Below, piece after piece: positions 44,398 through 53,440 of a stretch of DNA of 64,000 bases (its first letter is position 1; every line of letters begins with the position of its first letter). The notes under the pieces are model-generated. The model saw nothing but the letters and a program-made list of their open reading frames with translations. It was not told the DNA's origin and made no database searches. The stretch is from Saprospiraceae bacterium (GTDB lineage Bacteria; Bacteroidota; Bacteroidia; Chitinophagales; Saprospiraceae). The DNA lies in assembly GCA_020631355.1 (NCBI GenBank), contig JAHDHL010000005.1:66525-130524 (forward strand), in the 5' to 3' direction. The translations under genes were made by a program, and so were the position numbers.

Positions 44398-45426
44398 TTA
44401 CTGACAGTTAGGGAGGTCGATGGTATATCGATTCCCTTTTTCTAACAACGTTGCATCGTATGCTGTTGTAATATTATCAAGAATTTCTTTCAAATCTGTC
44501 TTATTCAGGTTCAATCTTGAATTATACTTTCTATCCTTTAATTCCTTACACAGTTGGATTTCTACTTGGAAATGATTCTCAAGGTCACGAACGACGAGTT
44601 CCAGAGGAACATTCTTGAAAGTCATGGTCTTGCTTCTCCAGGCATCTGCGTTGAAGTTGTCCGTAATCCTTGTAGTGATTTTTTGTTCACCCTTGGAAAG
44701 ACCGGCCCAGTGTCCCTTAGCTAGTATGGCAACTTCGTTTTCCTTTTCCAAGGATTCGAATTTCACCTTTCCGGAATAAACGGAAACATTGGATTGTTGC
44801 TGGTCTGGATAATCCTCCAAATTGAAGGAGGTACCCAATACGGTAGTCAGTGCGGATGGTGTTTCGATAATGAATGGACGCTGAGCATCATGTGTCACAT
44901 CAAAGAAAGCCTCTCCCTCGAGGTAAATCTTACGTTGTCCATCAGCGAACTGTTCAGGATAGGATAATTGAGAATGATGATTCAATGTAACCTGTGTTCC
45001 ATCAGGGAGTGTCACGGTTTCAATCTTTTCATTGGATTCCAGAGTAGCCAATGGTATGGATGTATCGGCGAATTGTTGGAAAAGGACAAAAGTAACGACA
45101 AGCAATAGGGCTACTGCCGCTGCATATTTCATCCAACTTCCCGAAGAACGTGATTGGGGAATGGACTTCACCACGGCTTCTTCCGTAGGTTCATCTGCCT
45201 GAATCCTATTTTGGAGTTTGGCATACTCCTCATCTAGGTCAATATCATCCACCATGATTTGGGGCTCGTAGTTTCCACTGAGTTCCCAATCCATTCTTAG
45301 ATTCCGTTCAATCTCCTGATGTTCGGGATTGCTATCCAACCATTCCTGAAGCCGTGCCGATTCAGGTGGTGATATCTCCCCTTTGAGATTTTTGTAAATC
45401 AATATAATGTAAACGTCATTATCCAT
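44398..45426 (-). CDS. FecR-family anti-sigma factor
   Basis: A 342-residue single-pass membrane protein. The cytoplasmic N-terminal ~95 residues hold the sigma-binding region (ARLQEWLDSNPEHQEIERNL), followed by a membrane helix at about 97-116 (YAAAVALLLVVTFVLF). The periplasmic FecR domain has the conserved EKIETVTLPDGTQVTLNHHSQLSYPEQF and GEAFFDVTHDAQRPFIIET, and the C-terminal DUF4974 region is NVPLELVVRDLENHFQVEI. It receives the signal from the STN receptor and controls the ECF sigma factor encoded upstream. The order sigma, FecR, receptor is the usual Bacteroidota arrangement. Confidence 0.95.
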   Translation of the reverse strand: MDNDVYIILIYKNLKGEISPPESARLQEWLDSNPEHQEIERNLRMDWELSGNYEPQIMVDDIDLDEEYAKLQNRIQADEPTEEAVVKSIPQSRSSGSWMKYAAAVALLLVVTFVLFQQFADTSIPLATLESNEKIETVTLPDGTQVTLNHHSQLSYPEQFADGQRKIYLEGEAFFDVTHDAQRPFIIETPSALTTVLGTSFNLEDYPDQQQSNVSVYSGKVKFESLEKENEVAILAKGHWAGLSKGEQKITTRITDNFNADAWRSKTMTFKNVPLELVVRDLENHFQVEIQLCKELKDRKYNSRLNLNKTDLKEILDNITTAYDATLLEKGNRYTIDLPNCQ

Positions 45427-45509
45427 ATCCGTAAATCCTTAAATGTTCGAGTTGTTTGGGCATAACATATCACATCCATGACAATCGGGGAGACCTAATC
45501 CCCTATGCC

Positions 45510-46058
45510 TCAGCTAAAAAAAAGTGAGATAATGATGAGTACGGGATTCAGGCCGTATTGTTGTACGGCCTTTCTGATACTTTTCAGTGCCTTGGTCATC
45601 TGGTTCTCTATGGTTTTGGTGGAAATATTCAGTTGCTCCGAAATTTCCTTATGGCTGAGTTGTTCTATTCTGCTGAGTTTGAATATTACCCTGCATCGCT
45701 CGGGTAGTTGGTTTATCGTATGGTTGATAATATCTTGTAAATCCTTGAGTTCTAGGCGTTGTTGTGGACTGATGTCCTCATCCTCTCTTTGGTTATCCAC
45801 ATAATCATCGCCCCATTGTAATTTCTGTTCCCGTTTAATCCAGTTGAGGGATCGGTTGATAGTGGCCCGCCTCAGATAAGCCTTAAGTGAGGTCTGTATG
45901 TCAATACGGTCCCTTTTTTTCCATAATTCATAGAATACATCCTGTACGATATCCTTGGAGATATCATAATCCTTGATGTATTGCGAAGCGACTACGAATA
46001 GATATTGGTAATATTCATCGAAGATGGCCCTCAATCCAGCCTCATCACCTTTTTGCAA
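45510..46058 (-). CDS. ECF RNA polymerase sigma factor
   Basis: A 182-residue sigma-70 family ECF factor. Region 2 has FDEYYQYLFVVASQYI and DIVQDVFYELWKKRDRI. Region 4 has LPERCRVIFKLSRIEQLSHKEISEQLNISTKTIENQMTKALKSIRK, a helix-turn-helix that reads the -35 of its target promoters. The frame has no ATG near the N-terminus. TTG at 46058 is the start used here, but the conserved run continues upstream (NKWVNLL before QKGDE), so a rarer start (e.g. ATT or ATC at about 46084-46110) is also possible. A palindrome overlapping a -7 box lies at 46111-46135. It is regulated by the downstream FecR protein. Confidence 0.93.
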   Translation of the reverse strand: MQKGDEAGLRAIFDEYYQYLFVVASQYIKDYDISKDIVQDVFYELWKKRDRIDIQTSLKAYLRRATINRSLNWIKREQKLQWGDDYVDNQREDEDISPQQRLELKDLQDIINHTINQLPERCRVIFKLSRIEQLSHKEISEQLNISTKTIENQMTKALKSIRKAVQQYGLNPVLIIISLFFS

Positions 46059-46110
46059 AAGGTTGACCCACTTATTTTCCTGATTTTCGATAGGTATCCT
46101 GTGTTTGTAC

Positions 46111-46135
46111 CAAATTTACATCAAAATTTGATGTA
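46111..46135 (-). promoter_or_regulatory. palindromic operator candidate overlapping a -7 box
   Basis: TACATCAAA-A-TTTGATGTA (46117-46135) has perfect 9-bp arms. On the minus strand TAAATTTG (46111-46118) fits TAnnTTTG and overlaps the palindrome edge. The layout suits a repressor or autoregulatory site for the sigma-factor operon. Confidence 0.5.
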
Positions 46136-46335
46136 GGGCGAGCTTAGGGATTAAGAATATGTATATAATTTGAATGGTTTGTCAGGAGGGAAAATAATTC
46201 TGGTAGGGTAATGTTATATTCTAGCCCAATATATTCAGGATTTTGTCAATCCTGTTGATTTGGCTTTCGATTAGACGTTCAAGAATCCCATTCTGGCTAA
46301 TGGCATAGGCTATATTGTTTTGTAAGGTATTAAAA

Positions 46336-46372
46336 TAACCAAGGGTTGCCTGATAATGACAACCCTTGGTTA
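46336..46372 (-). terminator. terminator of the 46402 gene
   Basis: A perfect 13-bp stem (46336-46348 with 46360-46372), an 11-nt loop, and TTTTA after it on the minus strand. Nothing else is recognised in the 46136-46335 gap. Confidence 0.85.
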
Positions 46373-46401
46373 AATACTAAGAACTTTTCTAAAGTTTGGA
46401 A

Positions 46402-48156
46402 TTAGTTCTTTTCCCAGAATTCACCGGATATCTTGTTGTAAATATCTTCGGCAATATGCTGGGTAATCTCATTCTTGGCCTTGGTGAGTTCCTTGAGTTT
46501 GTTCAGGATTTCCTCTTTCTTTTTCTTATCCAAAAGGTGATAGACAAGGAAATACTTATTCTTCAATTCGATTTGGGGTGAAGCTTTCCTATTCGGATCA
46601 TTCTCACAATGCTTGGGTAATACCAGACTTTCAGAATTATGTGTCATGATATTTTCCATGATATCCAATGCATATTGGTATTCTTCCTTCTGAATCCAAT
46701 GGTCTACGATATCCAATCTGATGATATTCACAATCAATGGGTCGTAAACATCATTCAGCATTCTTCTAAGATAAGGAATCCTTGAAGCATCATTCGGGAA
46801 CAAGGAACGATAGCGGGCATAGGCTTCCTCACCAATAAGCACACATGAACCCAAGTGGGTATATACACTCTGGTCTACATGATTATTGATGATTTCGACA
46901 GCTTTCTCATGGGCCATTTCCTTTTCTTCCAATTGGATGAATTGGGTCAGCTCCTCCATTTGGGATTGTGCATATTCCCTTGCTGCATCAGCAGGTTCTT
47001 CTGTTCCTGTTTCAACTTTCGTTTCTACTTCTGTAGGCTCCGTAATTGTTGTCTCCAGTTCGACAGGCTGATTAGCCAGTTCAGTCGCTGGGCTTTCTTC
47101 GATTACCGTTTCGATAGGCTCGTTAACCGTTTCTGTAATGATTTCTTCAGCGATATTCGTTTCTTCAGTAGGAATGGCCTCCTTGGTTGATGTGGTGGCG
47201 ATGCTTTCCTTGGTAGTTTTGATTTCCTCTACGGGAGTAACCAATTCCACTTCCTCTACCACAGGAGTCTCGGGTACAGGTATTTCTTCTTCCACAACTT
47301 CCATGACTTCCTCTACGGGTACTTCGATTTCCTCATCCGGCAAATCAGTTGTCGTCACATCTTCGACTATTGTTTCAACCGGTTCTGATGTAGAAAGAGT
47401 TACATCCGGGATATTATTTTCTACTGCTGTACTAGCCGTTTCACTTGTCATACTCGTACCCAAAGGGGTATCAGTTACTGCCTCGATAATTTCGGGCTCA
47501 GGTATTTCTGACTCCACTATTTCTACTTCCTCGGGCATTTCAGGAATATCTTGGGAAGTACTCGCAAAAGGAGCATCCGTTTCATCTATAATTTCCTCGA
47601 CATCAGGAAGTCGTTCAGCAGTATCTTCTGAAAGAGGAGACTCTATGATAGTTGTTTTAGGATTTAGAGGTTGGCTGTTACTGCCCGGAGGAGGAGTCTG
47701 CCCAATAGGATATGTCTTGGCAATCTTGATTTCCATTCCGGGTTTTTCATCCAAAGTGAACGTCTCATTGGAAATGGTAGGAGAGAACGTACTGTTGCTA
47801 CTGGGTACCGATGAGGTAGCGGGTCGTGTTGTGGTACTTATTGTGGTACTTTCTTGTACCAGTACTTCTTTGGCTGGTGATTGTACGATTTCGGGGTCTA
47901 CGAATTTGATATACTTATGGTATCCGTACAAAACGTTGTTATCATCATCTATCAGCTCAATCCATTCATCATCATACCTGGCACCAAGGAATTTCGCACC
48001 CCAATTCTTTTGGTATTTGACCTTACAGGTCAGATTGGGTTCTGTCCTGATATTAACCCTATTGCCAGCTACTGTTACTTCCTGGAAAACCTTGGACTGA
48101 GCCATGGTTACACAAGAAATGAACAGGATAAGTAAACTAATAATACAACTTTTCAT
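46402..48156 (-). CDS. exported SH3b protein with long acidic low-complexity linker
   Basis: A 584-residue exported protein. The signal peptide is at about 1-20 (MKSCIISLLILFISCVTMAQ). A bacterial SH3-like domain lies at about 24-88 (VAGNRVNIRTEPNLTCKVKY...DDEWIELID). A Glu/Thr/Ser/Pro/Val-rich, almost Lys-free linker occupies about 95-405. The helical C-terminal domain (~410-584) is charged and has a Cys pair. Long acidic linkers of this type often span from the envelope to the cell surface. Function is unknown. A large open frame exists on the opposite strand (47138-48100), but it is a by-product of the biased composition. Start at 48156 was chosen for the signal peptide. Confidence 0.82.
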   Translation of the reverse strand: MKSCIISLLILFISCVTMAQSKVFQEVTVAGNRVNIRTEPNLTCKVKYQKNWGAKFLGARYDDEWIELIDDDNNVLYGYHKYIKFVDPEIVQSPAKEVLVQESTTISTTTRPATSSVPSSNSTFSPTISNETFTLDEKPGMEIKIAKTYPIGQTPPPGSNSQPLNPKTTIIESPLSEDTAERLPDVEEIIDETDAPFASTSQDIPEMPEEVEIVESEIPEPEIIEAVTDTPLGTSMTSETASTAVENNIPDVTLSTSEPVETIVEDVTTTDLPDEEIEVPVEEVMEVVEEEIPVPETPVVEEVELVTPVEEIKTTKESIATTSTKEAIPTEETNIAEEIITETVNEPIETVIEESPATELANQPVELETTITEPTEVETKVETGTEEPADAAREYAQSQMEELTQFIQLEEKEMAHEKAVEIINNHVDQSVYTHLGSCVLIGEEAYARYRSLFPNDASRIPYLRRMLNDVYDPLIVNIIRLDIVDHWIQKEEYQYALDIMENIMTHNSESLVLPKHCENDPNRKASPQIELKNKYFLVYHLLDKKKKEEILNKLKELTKAKNEITQHIAEDIYNKISGEFWEKN

Positions 48157-48412
48157 AGCACTACAAAGCATTTGGTACCTTACTAAAGATAATCAATCGG
48201 GTAAGGAAATCAAAACATAACAATGTTAGGGAAGTCAATCTGTAAGGTGTAATAATAGGGTAGGGCTTGGTTTATCCTTTATACAGATTTCTTTCTATTT
48301 GTTTCCTTCGGAATGATTGTTTCCTAGTGCGAAGATAGGATATATGGAAAAAAGTAGAATATTTTCTAATGATATATAGTGTTAAGGTTTGGGTTGGTCT
48401 AGAAAATCAAGG

Positions 48413-48943
48413 TCACAAATCCAATAGTTTATTAAGGGTCTTCCAGTTTCTTGTGGTAGCCGGAACACCTAATTTTTTCTCAAAGAAAGAATTATTGAAT
48501 TTGGTTTTACCATATCCTCCTGGAGCATAAATATAAACAGTTTTTCCTAGTATTTCGAATTGATCTTCCTTGTGATTATATCCATCAATAGTTATAATGC
48601 GCTCCTTTTCAGGTAGATGAGACAAAAGTGTAACATGTAGGAATTTGATATCCATTTCCTTGTCGGGTAGGAATGGATTATTTGAAATAATGATTTTGAT
48701 ATCGTCCCGTGGAAGTATTAACACAGGAACATCATACCCAAATGTATCAGCAATGTCACTCTTTATATCCTGTTCTAGTTTACCTATGTCATCCTTTATT
48801 GTTTCGAACGCAATATTGCCACTTTGGATATAAGTTACCACATTCGTGAATCCCAATCCTTGAAAGGAGGCTCGAAGATCAGCCATCTTGACCTTATTCT
48901 TTCCTCCTACATTAATCCCTCGGAGTAAGGCTATGTATCTCAT
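48413..48943 (-). CDS. DUF1697 family protein
   Basis: A 176-residue protein matching DUF1697: MRYIALLRGINVGGKNKVKMADLRASFQGLGFTNVVTYIQSGNIAFE is the diagnostic N-terminus, and the C-terminus has YGKTKFNNSFFEKKLGVPATTRNWKTL. The fold is alpha/beta; the function is unknown. The start at 48943 lies 5 nt past the sulfatase stop. An in-frame TTG three codons earlier would overlap that stop by 3 nt. It is probably on the sulfatase transcript. Confidence 0.92.
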   Translation of the reverse strand: MRYIALLRGINVGGKNKVKMADLRASFQGLGFTNVVTYIQSGNIAFETIKDDIGKLEQDIKSDIADTFGYDVPVLILPRDDIKIIISNNPFLPDKEMDIKFLHVTLLSHLPEKERIITIDGYNHKEDQFEILGKTVYIYAPGGYGKTKFNNSFFEKKLGVPATTRNWKTLNKLLDL

Positions 48944-48948
48944 TCGAA

Positions 48949-50934
48949 TCAATTCAGTATGGAAATGGGATGCGTTATGGATGCTCCCGATGGGTGTTGG
49001 ATTTTGAGGTAATAGATGCCATCGGAAAGCGGGGGTAATTTCAATTCATTGATTTGGTTGAAAAGTTTCCATCTATCTCTTTTCCGACCATTCACATCGA
49101 ACAATTCCAAATCCAATACTTCAAAGTTATCATAAATGACAAAGCGCATTATATCCTTGGCCGGATTTGGGGTAAGGATGTATTTCATATCCTCCAATTG
49201 CAACAGTGTAAAATCAAAACCTGTCACGGTGATGGTTTTACCAATGGACCATGTGGCCCTACCTTGATTGTCAATTGCCTTGGCCTTGAGTCCGAAGGTG
49301 CCTGTTGCATTGGGCAACCATCTGAAGACTTCATCCGAATCCAGATCCAGCTCCGAGATATATTCATCATTAATCCATAATTCCACCTTTTCTATTTCTC
49401 CATCGATATCAAATGCAGAAACACTGATGGGAATGGTTTGGATATCCTGATTCGTGATATTGAATACAGTATTGACCGGTTCGTTCCAATAAACTCGGGG
49501 GATTTCATTCAATAAGCCATTACCACCATCAAGAATATCATCTAATTGCATGGAAAGACTATCCAGGATGTCCTGATGGTTGGCTGCTCCTATTAGATTA
49601 TCCCATTCTTGTGGGTCAGTAGGTAGGTTATATAATTCCTCGCTTCCATTCTTATAACGGATATATCTCCAATCCCTCGTTCTGATGGAATGATTGAATG
49701 TATCCAGGGTTGTGATGGAAGGATAATCCCATTTGTTCCTAGGGTCATCCATGAGTGGTAACAGGCTTCTGCCTCCTGTTTCGATTGGTGGCAAATTACA
49801 TATTTCCGTAAGTGTTGGATATATATCCATAAGGTTGACGGGAGAATCCACTCTTTGTCCATTCTGGCTATAGTTCGGAATCTTCATCAGGAAAGGTACC
49901 CGTGTGGATTCCTCCCAGAGTGTATTCTTACTGAAATGTAATTTTTCCCCCTGATGATGTCCATGGTCGGACCACAATACGACAATCGTATTATCCTTGT
50001 AAATACTGTTATCGAGTGCATCGAGTATGATTCCAATGCAATAATCAACATAGGCTACATTCGCCAAATAGGCCAGAATTAGTTCGTCCTTGATTTCACA
50101 TTCATCATACTTCCCAAATTGGAATGTGTAGGCAAAATTCAATGCGTACTCAGGAATATCATCATAGTCCTCATAGTTGATAGGAGGAAATTCTATATCC
50201 GTATCCTCGAATAAGTCAAACCATTCCTGTGGTACATACAACGGAATATGGGGTTTGAAGAATCCACAGGAAAGGAAAAATGGTTTGTTGTATTCGGAAC
50301 CGAGTCGCTGTGCAGCCCATCTGGCAGAATGGGTCTCGACATAGTCCTCCGTTGGTACATCAATGGGACCAATCGGTGGAACGGTAAAGTTATTTTCCAA
50401 CATGCAAGGGTCTCCATACAGCATGCTTTCTTCAATCGGTAGTGCAAAGGGTCCTGTATTCAGATAACCTGTCTTATCTCCCATCAGAGATTTATGGAAA
50501 GTCCATGATTGTGGAATGTCTGCACCATCCCCATCCCAATGATGGAATAGTTTCCCAATGGAAAGTGTGGTGTAATCATTATTCTTGAAGTGTTGGGGGA
50601 GTGTGATTACATCGCTAAGACTTGGGACATCCCTGAAGTATCTGGGAACAGGAACATATTCTTCATGAGGATAAACACCGGTCATCAGGGCGGATCTGGA
50701 CGGGGCACATTTTGGGGCTGGGCAATGTGCATTAGTGAAAATGACACTTTCCTCTGCTAGACGATCCATATTGGGAGTCAGGGCTTGTGGATGTCCATCC
50801 ATGAATCCTACATAGTCATTGAGGTCATCCACTCCGATGAATAATACATTGTACGGAGATGAGGGATTTTGTGCGGAAAGATGGAATCCCCAGAATAGGG
50901 AAATGAAGAATATGAGTGTTTTCCTAGATTTCAT
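48949..50934 (-). CDS. secreted T9SS-sorted sulfatase (iduronate-2-sulfatase-like)
   Basis: A 661-residue exported enzyme with a signal peptide (MKSRKTLIFFISLFWGFHLSAQ). The alkaline-phosphatase-like sulfatase domain (~25-470) starts NVLFIGVDDLNDYVG (two metal-binding Asp) and has the formylglycine motif CAPSR at about residue 75. SDHGHHQGEKLHFSKNTLWEESTRVPF carries the metal ligands Asp and His. A bacterial Ig-like domain lies at about 490-570 (IEKVELWINDEYISEL). The C-terminal T9SS sorting domain opens ILTPNPAKDIMRFVIYD. The enzyme would remove sulfate from a polysaccharide at the cell surface after maturation by a formylglycine-generating enzyme, which is not encoded here. Confidence 0.95.
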   Translation of the reverse strand: MKSRKTLIFFISLFWGFHLSAQNPSSPYNVLFIGVDDLNDYVGFMDGHPQALTPNMDRLAEESVIFTNAHCPAPKCAPSRSALMTGVYPHEEYVPVPRYFRDVPSLSDVITLPQHFKNNDYTTLSIGKLFHHWDGDGADIPQSWTFHKSLMGDKTGYLNTGPFALPIEESMLYGDPCMLENNFTVPPIGPIDVPTEDYVETHSARWAAQRLGSEYNKPFFLSCGFFKPHIPLYVPQEWFDLFEDTDIEFPPINYEDYDDIPEYALNFAYTFQFGKYDECEIKDELILAYLANVAYVDYCIGIILDALDNSIYKDNTIVVLWSDHGHHQGEKLHFSKNTLWEESTRVPFLMKIPNYSQNGQRVDSPVNLMDIYPTLTEICNLPPIETGGRSLLPLMDDPRNKWDYPSITTLDTFNHSIRTRDWRYIRYKNGSEELYNLPTDPQEWDNLIGAANHQDILDSLSMQLDDILDGGNGLLNEIPRVYWNEPVNTVFNITNQDIQTIPISVSAFDIDGEIEKVELWINDEYISELDLDSDEVFRWLPNATGTFGLKAKAIDNQGRATWSIGKTITVTGFDFTLLQLEDMKYILTPNPAKDIMRFVIYDNFEVLDLELFDVNGRKRDRWKLFNQINELKLPPLSDGIYYLKIQHPSGASITHPISILN

Positions 50935-51058
50935 AGTCGATGGATTAAGGGGCAAAATTAACTCAATTGATATGAAAATTAGATCATTCGGTTAGGACTA
51001 CTTGTATAAATCGTCCACAATTTATCAATTTTAGATTGGAATGGGGTGGTCTTCTAAA

Positions 51059-51100
51059 TAAAAGAAAGGGGAATCTGCTAGCAGATTCCCCTTTCTTTTA
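51059..51100 (-). terminator. perfect 42-nt palindromic terminator
   Basis: A self-complementary 42-nt sequence, 21 bp per arm, with a G-C core and flanking A/T runs. It lies 18 nt past the stop of the 51119 gene and can act on both strands. Confidence 0.85.
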
Positions 51101-51118
51101 CCAGTGGCATTCATTTGC

Positions 51119-51895
51119 CTAGTAATTCATGACAGAATACCATATGTTAGGAAAACCATTGTCATCCAATGCCTTGATCCAACCGACTTCCCTACTGCTT
51201 TCATTATAGTCACACTCGGATTGTGCCTCATCAGTCATGATATAGGTACTAACTTCCACCTTGGCCCAAGCTCCCTTGGTTTCTAACAATGAAAAGTGAG
51301 AGAACTGCTTCGTAGATGATTTGTTGCTGGATATACATCTGATGACACCATCACTCGTGGACGGCCCCTTTCTAAGATTGAGGCAACTGTTACTCAGATT
51401 GACTCCGATACTGGCCCAGTTCCTGAATTCTTCAATCTCTATCGGAATATTCTTATTGTATAATAATTCCTTGTAGGAATAGAACTTAGCCTTTTGCCGT
51501 TCCAATTCCGATTTCTTGACATAAAGTCCCTCGTCAAAACTATTCCAGAATACCTTGATATATCCGTTCTGTACATTTCCGCTGACTTTGAGAAAAGACA
51601 TGGAATAATGCCCAATGTATTCGATATCGCCTTTCTTCAGACTTCTTCTCCTCCCATTCTCATCCCAGAATTTCAGGTAATTATTGACCTTAGCCAATTT
51701 GCCGAACAGCTCGCCATTCGTACCTGAATAGATATTGATTTGGGCTTTGTTAGGTAGAAGATAGAGTCCACTGCCCCAATCTTCGGTTCCCGTTCTGGGA
51801 AACATGATGTTGCATGGATTTTCGGTTGGTGCGTGATCAGGCATCATAAAGAGGGAGAGCCAGAACACTGCAAATGCTTTGATGATAACTTGCAT
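51119..51895 (-). CDS. exported SH3-like protein
   Basis: A 258-residue protein with an N-terminal hydrophobic export signal (FAVFWLSLFMMPDHA, cleavage near residue 22). The mature part holds a first beta-rich domain (LYLLPNKAQINIYSG). A second, about 165-258, resembles bacterial SH3 (SCLNLRKGPSTSDGVIRCISS...GAWAKVEVSTYI). Cys pairs in both suggest disulfides, which fits a periplasmic location. Function is unknown. It is transcribed alone. The upstream region to 52185 is AT-rich and shows no gene. Confidence 0.75.
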   Translation of the reverse strand: MQVIIKAFAVFWLSLFMMPDHAPTENPCNIMFPRTGTEDWGSGLYLLPNKAQINIYSGTNGELFGKLAKVNNYLKFWDENGRRRSLKKGDIEYIGHYSMSFLKVSGNVQNGYIKVFWNSFDEGLYVKKSELERQKAKFYSYKELLYNKNIPIEIEEFRNWASIGVNLSNSCLNLRKGPSTSDGVIRCISSNKSSTKQFSHFSLLETKGAWAKVEVSTYIMTDEAQSECDYNESSREVGWIKALDDNGFPNIWYSVMNY

Positions 51896-52185
51896 TACAA
51901 GATGTCGTTAAATTTCATGATTTATGGTCCATATGCAGGCAAATTTCTTCCCCCTAATCCGTATCTTATAGTGCCTACATTTTATATGTTGCTAAAACAA
52001 CATTTAAAAACAGTTGCAAATTTAGACAATAATGTTCTTATGACCAAAGAACCATATATGTTCAATTTCAATGGGTTAAGTATGGAAAAGTACTTTTTGT
52101 ACAAAAAACACTATGAATAAAGACATCTTGGGGATTATTCAATTTAATTATACATTACAAAAAATCGTAATATCATGTCACACTT

Positions 52186-53034
52186 TTAGTCAATTATACC
52201 CATTTTTTGGAGGGATAGACGTGTTACATGGAATCTGACCCTTGCGAATTGGTTCATGTCAAAGTTTTCTTTGGGTTCAACATTCGTAGCAACATAGTAA
52301 ACTTTATCCCCTTTGTCAATGATGCCCACGAACCATCCTACATTCCATCCATCCCTGATAGACCAGCCTGTTTTTCCTTTTAGAATGTAATCTCCTTTTT
52401 GGTCAATGAGCATTACTTTTTCCATGATTTCATAAGTTGGAGTACTGATATCGAGTGTCCTTTCTTGTAATTTTCTGAGGAATCTGATTTGTTCAAAAGC
52501 GGAAATCCTTGAAGCGCCCTCCAACCAGAAAACATCCATGTTGTCTTCCTTGACCTCCATTCTAGCATAGTCGAATGCTTCAAGATAATGGTTCATACTA
52601 TCCATACCGATACCTCGGGCGACTTCCTGATAACAAGGAACACATGAATTCTGATACGCCTCCCTCAAATTCATATCCTTTTCCCAGATGGCCATATTCC
52701 TTTTTTCTCCATTCCACTTGAAAATCATATCCTCATTTTCGATGACACCGGTCTCCAATCCTATAATGGAATTAGGAATCTTGAACGTGGATGCAGGTAG
52801 GAATCCCGTTCTGGCCCTTTCGAAATCATTCGAAAAATAGGTGTTGGAATGAGCGTCATAAACAAGTACGGTCCCATTGAGCTGAAGACTGTCCATGAGA
52901 CTATCAATGACACTTACATGTTCATGTTTGAATTCCGTATGATTATCAGGTGTAGGAATGTTTTCTGTTTGGTCCTTATTTCCACAGGAGTAGATAACTA
53001 GGATAAGAATGAATGAATAGATGAATCTGATCAT
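52186..53034 (-). CDS. class D (OXA-type) beta-lactamase family lipoprotein
   Basis: A 282-residue protein with a lipoprotein signal (MIRFIYSFILILVIYSC). Class D active-site blocks are present: PASTFKIPNSIIGLETG with the nucleophilic Ser of STFK at about 81, SCVPCYQEVARGIG (SxV, ~131), FWLEGASRIS (the W-x-E-G block) and LKGKTGWS (KTG, ~220). The usual YGN motif reads YAR (EAFDYARME). Class D enzymes hydrolyse beta-lactams; related proteins serve as sensors (BlaR-like) instead. The start overlaps the VanZ gene stop by 4 nt (ATGA), so they are coupled. Enzymatic activity and spectrum cannot be inferred. Confidence 0.93.
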   Translation of the reverse strand: MIRFIYSFILILVIYSCGNKDQTENIPTPDNHTEFKHEHVSVIDSLMDSLQLNGTVLVYDAHSNTYFSNDFERARTGFLPASTFKIPNSIIGLETGVIENEDMIFKWNGEKRNMAIWEKDMNLREAYQNSCVPCYQEVARGIGMDSMNHYLEAFDYARMEVKEDNMDVFWLEGASRISAFEQIRFLRKLQERTLDISTPTYEIMEKVMLIDQKGDYILKGKTGWSIRDGWNVGWFVGIIDKGDKVYYVATNVEPKENFDMNQFARVRFHVTRLSLQKMGIID

Positions 53035-53399
53035 GATTTGAGTTTTTGTAAGATTCCAAATTGAAAAAGAATAAGGGCGAGTATGACTCCGCAACTACTA
53101 CCCGCACTATTGGCAATGATATCCTCCCATTCGAATCGGCGACCTGGAATGTATTCTTGTAGGTATTCGATAGCAATGCCTAGGAATATTGAAAAGAGCC
53201 AACCACTCAGCATTTTCCAATGCCAAGGATGTATCCGAGTAATGAGAAACGTCAATATCCCATACATCAGAAAATGTATGGGTTTATCCCAAAAACCGAA
53301 TCTTTGCCCATCCACTGGCATACAGCATGCGACCATGATGAGGATGAGCTGCGATAGGATGAGCATCCTGTATCTATTTCGGATTGAAATCATTTCCAT
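53031..53399 (-). CDS. VanZ-like membrane protein
   Basis: A 122-residue membrane protein with four hydrophobic helices. VanZ-family hallmarks are DKPIHFLMYGILTFL near residue 40 and IAIEYLQEYIPGRRFEWEDIIANSAG (~75-100), where E and D face the membrane surface. VanZ-like proteins are named for teicoplanin resistance, but most have unknown roles. It lies upstream of and overlaps the class D lipoprotein gene (ATGA), forming a two-gene operon. Confidence 0.9.
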   Translation of the reverse strand: MEMISIRNRYRMLILSQLILIMVACCMPVDGQRFGFWDKPIHFLMYGILTFLITRIHPWHWKMLSGWLFSIFLGIAIEYLQEYIPGRRFEWEDIIANSAGSSCGVILALILFQFGILQKLKS

Positions 53400-53440
53400 A
53401 CACGAATATGGTGAATTATTACCGTAGGTTGTCCAAGGAT

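Noticed and set aside
47138-48100. 320-codon open frame on the plus strand, antisense to the SH3/acidic gene
   Set aside because: It mirrors the biased Glu/Thr/Pro codons of the minus-strand gene and reads as Ser/Val/Thr repeats with no domain. The minus gene has a signal peptide and domains.
51059-51100. REP-like element
   Set aside because: A single perfect palindrome directly past a stop codon with A/T runs on both sides; no other copy was noticed. A terminator is the simpler reading.
51833-52120. 95-codon plus-strand frame in the gap before the class D gene
   Set aside because: Partly antisense to the 51119 gene start; AT-rich, without motif or start signal.
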